Source of the DNA: Actinomycetota bacterium | Lineage (GTDB): Bacteria > Actinomycetota > Thermoleophilia > UBA2241 | Direction of reading: 5' to 3' | NCBI GenBank assembly: GCA_003157715.1 | Contig: PMKK01000242.1 | Coordinates: 1-15,709, forward strand | Length of the DNA: 15,709 nucleotides | Shown here: positions 14,048 through 15,709 of the stretch, in pieces | How positions within the stretch are numbered: the first letter of the stretch is position 1 | Layout of the letters: every line of letters starts with the position of its first letter | The notes under the pieces: model-generated | What the model was told of the DNA's origin: nothing | What the model saw: the letters and a program-made list of their open reading frames with translations, nothing else | Databases searched by the model: none | Translations under genes and position numbers: made by a program

Positions 14048-15440
14048 CGTCGGCCAAGGCCTCGCCACGGAGGCGAAGATTGATGCGGCCGCGCTCGTAC
14101 TCTTCCATGAAGTGAGTCGCGCTGCCGTCGCGGTAGGCGAGGTCCTTGTCGCGCAGGATGCCGGCCAGCACTTCGACCCAGTGTGCGTCCAGTGACATGC
14201 CTGCCATGGCGCGAAGCTCCTTGAGGGCTTCGAACGAACTCAGCGCTCGACGGTAGGGACGGTCCGACGTCATGGCGTGGTAGGTATCGGCGACGGCGAG
14301 CATCTTGCTGGCCTCGGGGATCGATTTGGCCGTGAGACCCTGCGGATAACCGCTGCCATCGAGCCGCTCATGATGGTAACGCACGATGTCTGCCACATTC
14401 TGATAGGCAGCGAGATGTGAAAGCACCTCGGCGCCCTTCTCGGGGTGCTGTCGAATGTACTTCCACTCCCCGTCGTCAAGCGTCGAGTCCTTGCGCAGGA
14501 TCGCATCAGGCGTGCCTACCTTGCCCAAGTCGTGCAGAAGTCCGGCCAAATGGATCTCCTCGGCCTCGGTCTCACCCAGGCCTGCGGCTAGCGCCATGTC
14601 ACGGCAGTACATCGCCACGGCCGCGGAGTGGTCGGCCGTGTATTCGTCTTTGCTGTCGAGCAGCACCACCATCGCCACAGCCAGGCCCAGGTTCATCTCG
14701 AGATACTTGTCTGTGAGCTCCGTCTGTTTGGCAACGTGTGCCCGCTCGCGCACCAGGAGCTTGAGCATGTACTGGCTGGCAAAGAGCGGAATGAAGAGGA
14801 GGACGACGGCGATGATGCCGGCGGTTGCGTAGAGGGCGGCGACAGCAAGGCCCATTCCAACGACAACCGCTGAAGATTGAAGCTGCGAGGGCATATCGTC
14901 TCGCCAATACGTTGCTAGGGAAACACCGTACTTCGCACGCGCTCCCAAGCTCGTCAGCAGGTTGTTCACACCCTCGTAGAGCAGCCCACCACTTGCCCCG
15001 GCAAGAAGCAGAGAGAGCGAAACGGTCCCCAGGGGGATGGTTAGTTGCTTCTGCAGGAGCGCGAAGGCCTCCGTGGCAACGAACGCGGAGATGACCAAGT
15101 TCGAGCAGTTGTAGACAACGATTGCTCGGGACGACTCGCGCCAAGCTCCCCACAGCCCAACAACGGCGGCCACAGACATCGCTGGAATGTGTCCCAGGAA
15201 CATCACGGCTAACAAGATGGGCAGGGTGCCCGCAGTCACAGTCACCCTGTCGCGAACTTCGACTGCCATCTCGTCCGCAATGACCGCGATGAGAGCCAGG
15301 ATGACGACATCGAGAACGTGCCGAGCCAAGGCATCGTTCGCGCCAGTGAAGGTGGCCGCGTAAGCGGTACAGGTGGCGGCCAGGGTACTGGTCGCCACGG
15401 CAAGCTTTGTAAAACTGCGCTCGCGCTGGTCCGTCTGCAC
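14004..15440 (-). CDS. Membrane-anchored HD-GYP-domain phosphodiesterase
   Basis: The protein is 478 residues from the GTG at 15440. The N-terminal half (about 10-225) is a multi-pass membrane sensor-like region with six to eight hydrophobic segments; I do not recognise a named type. A short helical linker (RERAHVAKQTELTDKYLE) leads to the HD-GYP domain. Numbered from the longer frame at 15464, it has H279, HD at 311-312 (LLHDLGKVGTPD), HHE at 364-366 and GYP at 372-374 (HHERLDGSGYP), then ADTYHAMTSDRPYRRAL. All metal-ligand positions I can check are present, so it is likely active. Family members hydrolyse cyclic di-GMP (some act on related dinucleotides). The track-length frame begins at a GTG at 15464 with no ribosome-binding site. 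The GTG at 15440 has GAGG eight bases upstream (15452-15449) and is preferred. It converges with bioY. Confidence 0.9.
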   Translation of the reverse strand: MQTDQRERSFTKLAVATSTLAATCTAYAATFTGANDALARHVLDVVILALIAVIADEMAVEVRDRVTVTAGTLPILLAVMFLGHIPAMSVAAVVGLWGAWRESSRAIVVYNCSNLVISAFVATEAFALLQKQLTIPLGTVSLSLLLAGASGGLLYEGVNNLLTSLGARAKYGVSLATYWRDDMPSQLQSSAVVVGMGLAVAALYATAGIIAVVLLFIPLFASQYMLKLLVRERAHVAKQTELTDKYLEMNLGLAVAMVVLLDSKDEYTADHSAAVAMYCRDMALAAGLGETEAEEIHLAGLLHDLGKVGTPDAILRKDSTLDDGEWKYIRQHPEKGAEVLSHLAAYQNVADIVRYHHERLDGSGYPQGLTAKSIPEASKMLAVADTYHAMTSDRPYRRALSSFEALKELRAMAGMSLDAHWVEVLAGILRDKDLAYRDGSATHFMEEYERGRINLRLRGEALADVNGVGRAQEDPAAG

Positions 15441-15485
15441 TGTCACCGCCTCAAGGGTCAACACGCATATATCGGCGCGTCGAGG

Positions 15486-15509
15486 GCGGTACTTTAACCT
15501 ACGTACCGC
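15486..15509 (-). other. Inverted repeat upstream of the HD-GYP gene
   Basis: GCGGTAC (15486-15492) and GTACCGC (15503-15509) are exact reverse complements around a 10-base AT-richer spacer. The repeat lies between the small ORF and the HD-GYP gene. Next to it the minus strand reads TTAAAG, then GATATA about 18 bases downstream, a weak promoter-like pair. It could be an operator or a short hairpin. No T-run follows, so I do not call it a terminator. Confidence 0.4.
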
Positions 15510-15526
15510 GACCAGCGGGCAGGGAA

Positions 15527-15604
15527 CTAGTGAATCTTGCTGTTACCACCAGAGGTGATTAGTACCAGAACAATCGACGCCAGAGTGTTTTCGAGCTTCT
15601 TCAT
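15527..15604 (-). CDS. Small hydrophobic peptide ORF, 25 codons
   Basis: ATG to TAG on the minus strand encodes 25 residues: a basic start (MKKLENT), a hydrophobic core (LASIVLVLI) and a polar tail (TSGGNSKIH). The upstream minus sequence GGAGAAGGGG ends five bases before the ATG, a good ribosome-binding site. The shape resembles a single-pass membrane peptide or a short signal-like peptide. It lies 86 bp upstream of the preferred HD-GYP start on the same strand, downstream of a hairpin-rich segment. I do not recognise a family. It could be a leader peptide, a genuine small membrane protein or a chance ORF with a fortuitous site. Confidence 0.4.
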   Translation of the reverse strand: MKKLENTLASIVLVLITSGGNSKIH

Positions 15605-15613
15605 CAAAACCCC

Positions 15614-15709
15614 TTCTCCGGAGAACCTAGTGCAGCTAGGTCACCGTTGCGATCGCTGAGGAACGCCAAGGTTCCGCGTTTCCCCCCCGCAAAACTAATG
15701 AAGCTTGGT
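15614..15709 (-). other. Hairpin-rich leader upstream of the small ORF, cut by the window edge
   Basis: Several short foldable elements are packed here. They are a 12-bp palindrome TTCTCCGGAGAA (15614-15625), the stem ACCTAG/CTAGGT (15625-15630 with 15636-15641, loop TGCAG), palindrome GCGATCGC (15649-15656) and the stem GGAAC/GTTCC (15660-15664 with 15671-15675). The last is mutually exclusive with GGAACGC/GCGTTTC (15660-15666 with 15676-15682). CCAAG near 15704-15708 can pair with CTTGG around 15666-15670 on the minus strand. This looks like a structured 5' leader but matches no riboswitch consensus I can recall. The palindrome includes the small ORF's GGAG. Confidence 0.35.

Noticed and set aside
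15600..15709. Cyclic di-GMP-I (GEMM) riboswitch
   Set aside because: Tempting because of the HD-GYP gene, but the conserved core near GGGCAAACC and GGACGCAAAGCC is not found on either strand. Left as an unclassified structured leader.

Overview
The window is GC-rich chromosomal DNA. The genes are long, codons strongly favour G/C in third position, and GTG and TTG starts occur beside ATG. The gene set suggests a high-GC Gram-positive, probably a deep-branching or environmental member of Actinomycetota. It includes a VanW-family envelope protein, a very large MalT-type LuxR regulator, a membrane-anchored HD-GYP protein, an ECF-type biotin transporter subunit and a secreted FG-GAP protein. This lineage call is an inference from gene families; no rRNA or tRNA is present to settle it. 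I see no mobile element, CRISPR array, integrase or phage gene. No gene-free stretch exceeds about 250 bases.

Region 1 (1-3550, plus strand) is a tightly packed set of three genes. It holds the 3' end, almost the whole gene, of a DEAD/DEAH helicase of the DUF1998 (YprA/MrfA-like) family, then a GNAT acetyltransferase that starts inside the helicase stop (ATGA overlap), then a Rossmann-like LOG/TIGR00725 protein. The LOG protein is open in the same frame as the acetyltransferase and separated from it only by one TGA. The set ends in a 24-bp tandem repeat that merges into a strong hairpin.

Region 2 (3590-9255, minus strand) holds two envelope genes transcribed in the order VanW-family protein, then a 1152-residue secreted protein with 14 FG-GAP (VCBS-like) calcium-loop repeats and C-terminal Ig-like modules. 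A perfect 42-bp palindrome is centred on the VanW stop codon.

Region 3 (9255-12330, plus strand) is a MalT-like STAND ATPase/LuxR regulator transcribed divergently from the VanW gene. The two share about 195 bp containing opposed promoter-like elements.

Region 4 (12330-14050, plus strand) is a biotin module: birA followed by bioY. Between them lie a terminator hairpin, a sigma70-like promoter and a perfect inverted repeat with the geometry of a BirA operator, all within about 80 bp. BirA with biotinyl-AMP would be expected to shut off the biotin importer.

Region 5 (14004-15709, minus strand) is an HD-GYP phosphodiesterase with an N-terminal membrane domain, converging on bioY with a 44-bp coding overlap. 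Upstream of it are a 25-codon hydrophobic small ORF with a good ribosome-binding site and a hairpin-rich leader that runs to the window edge. These are the least explained parts of the window.
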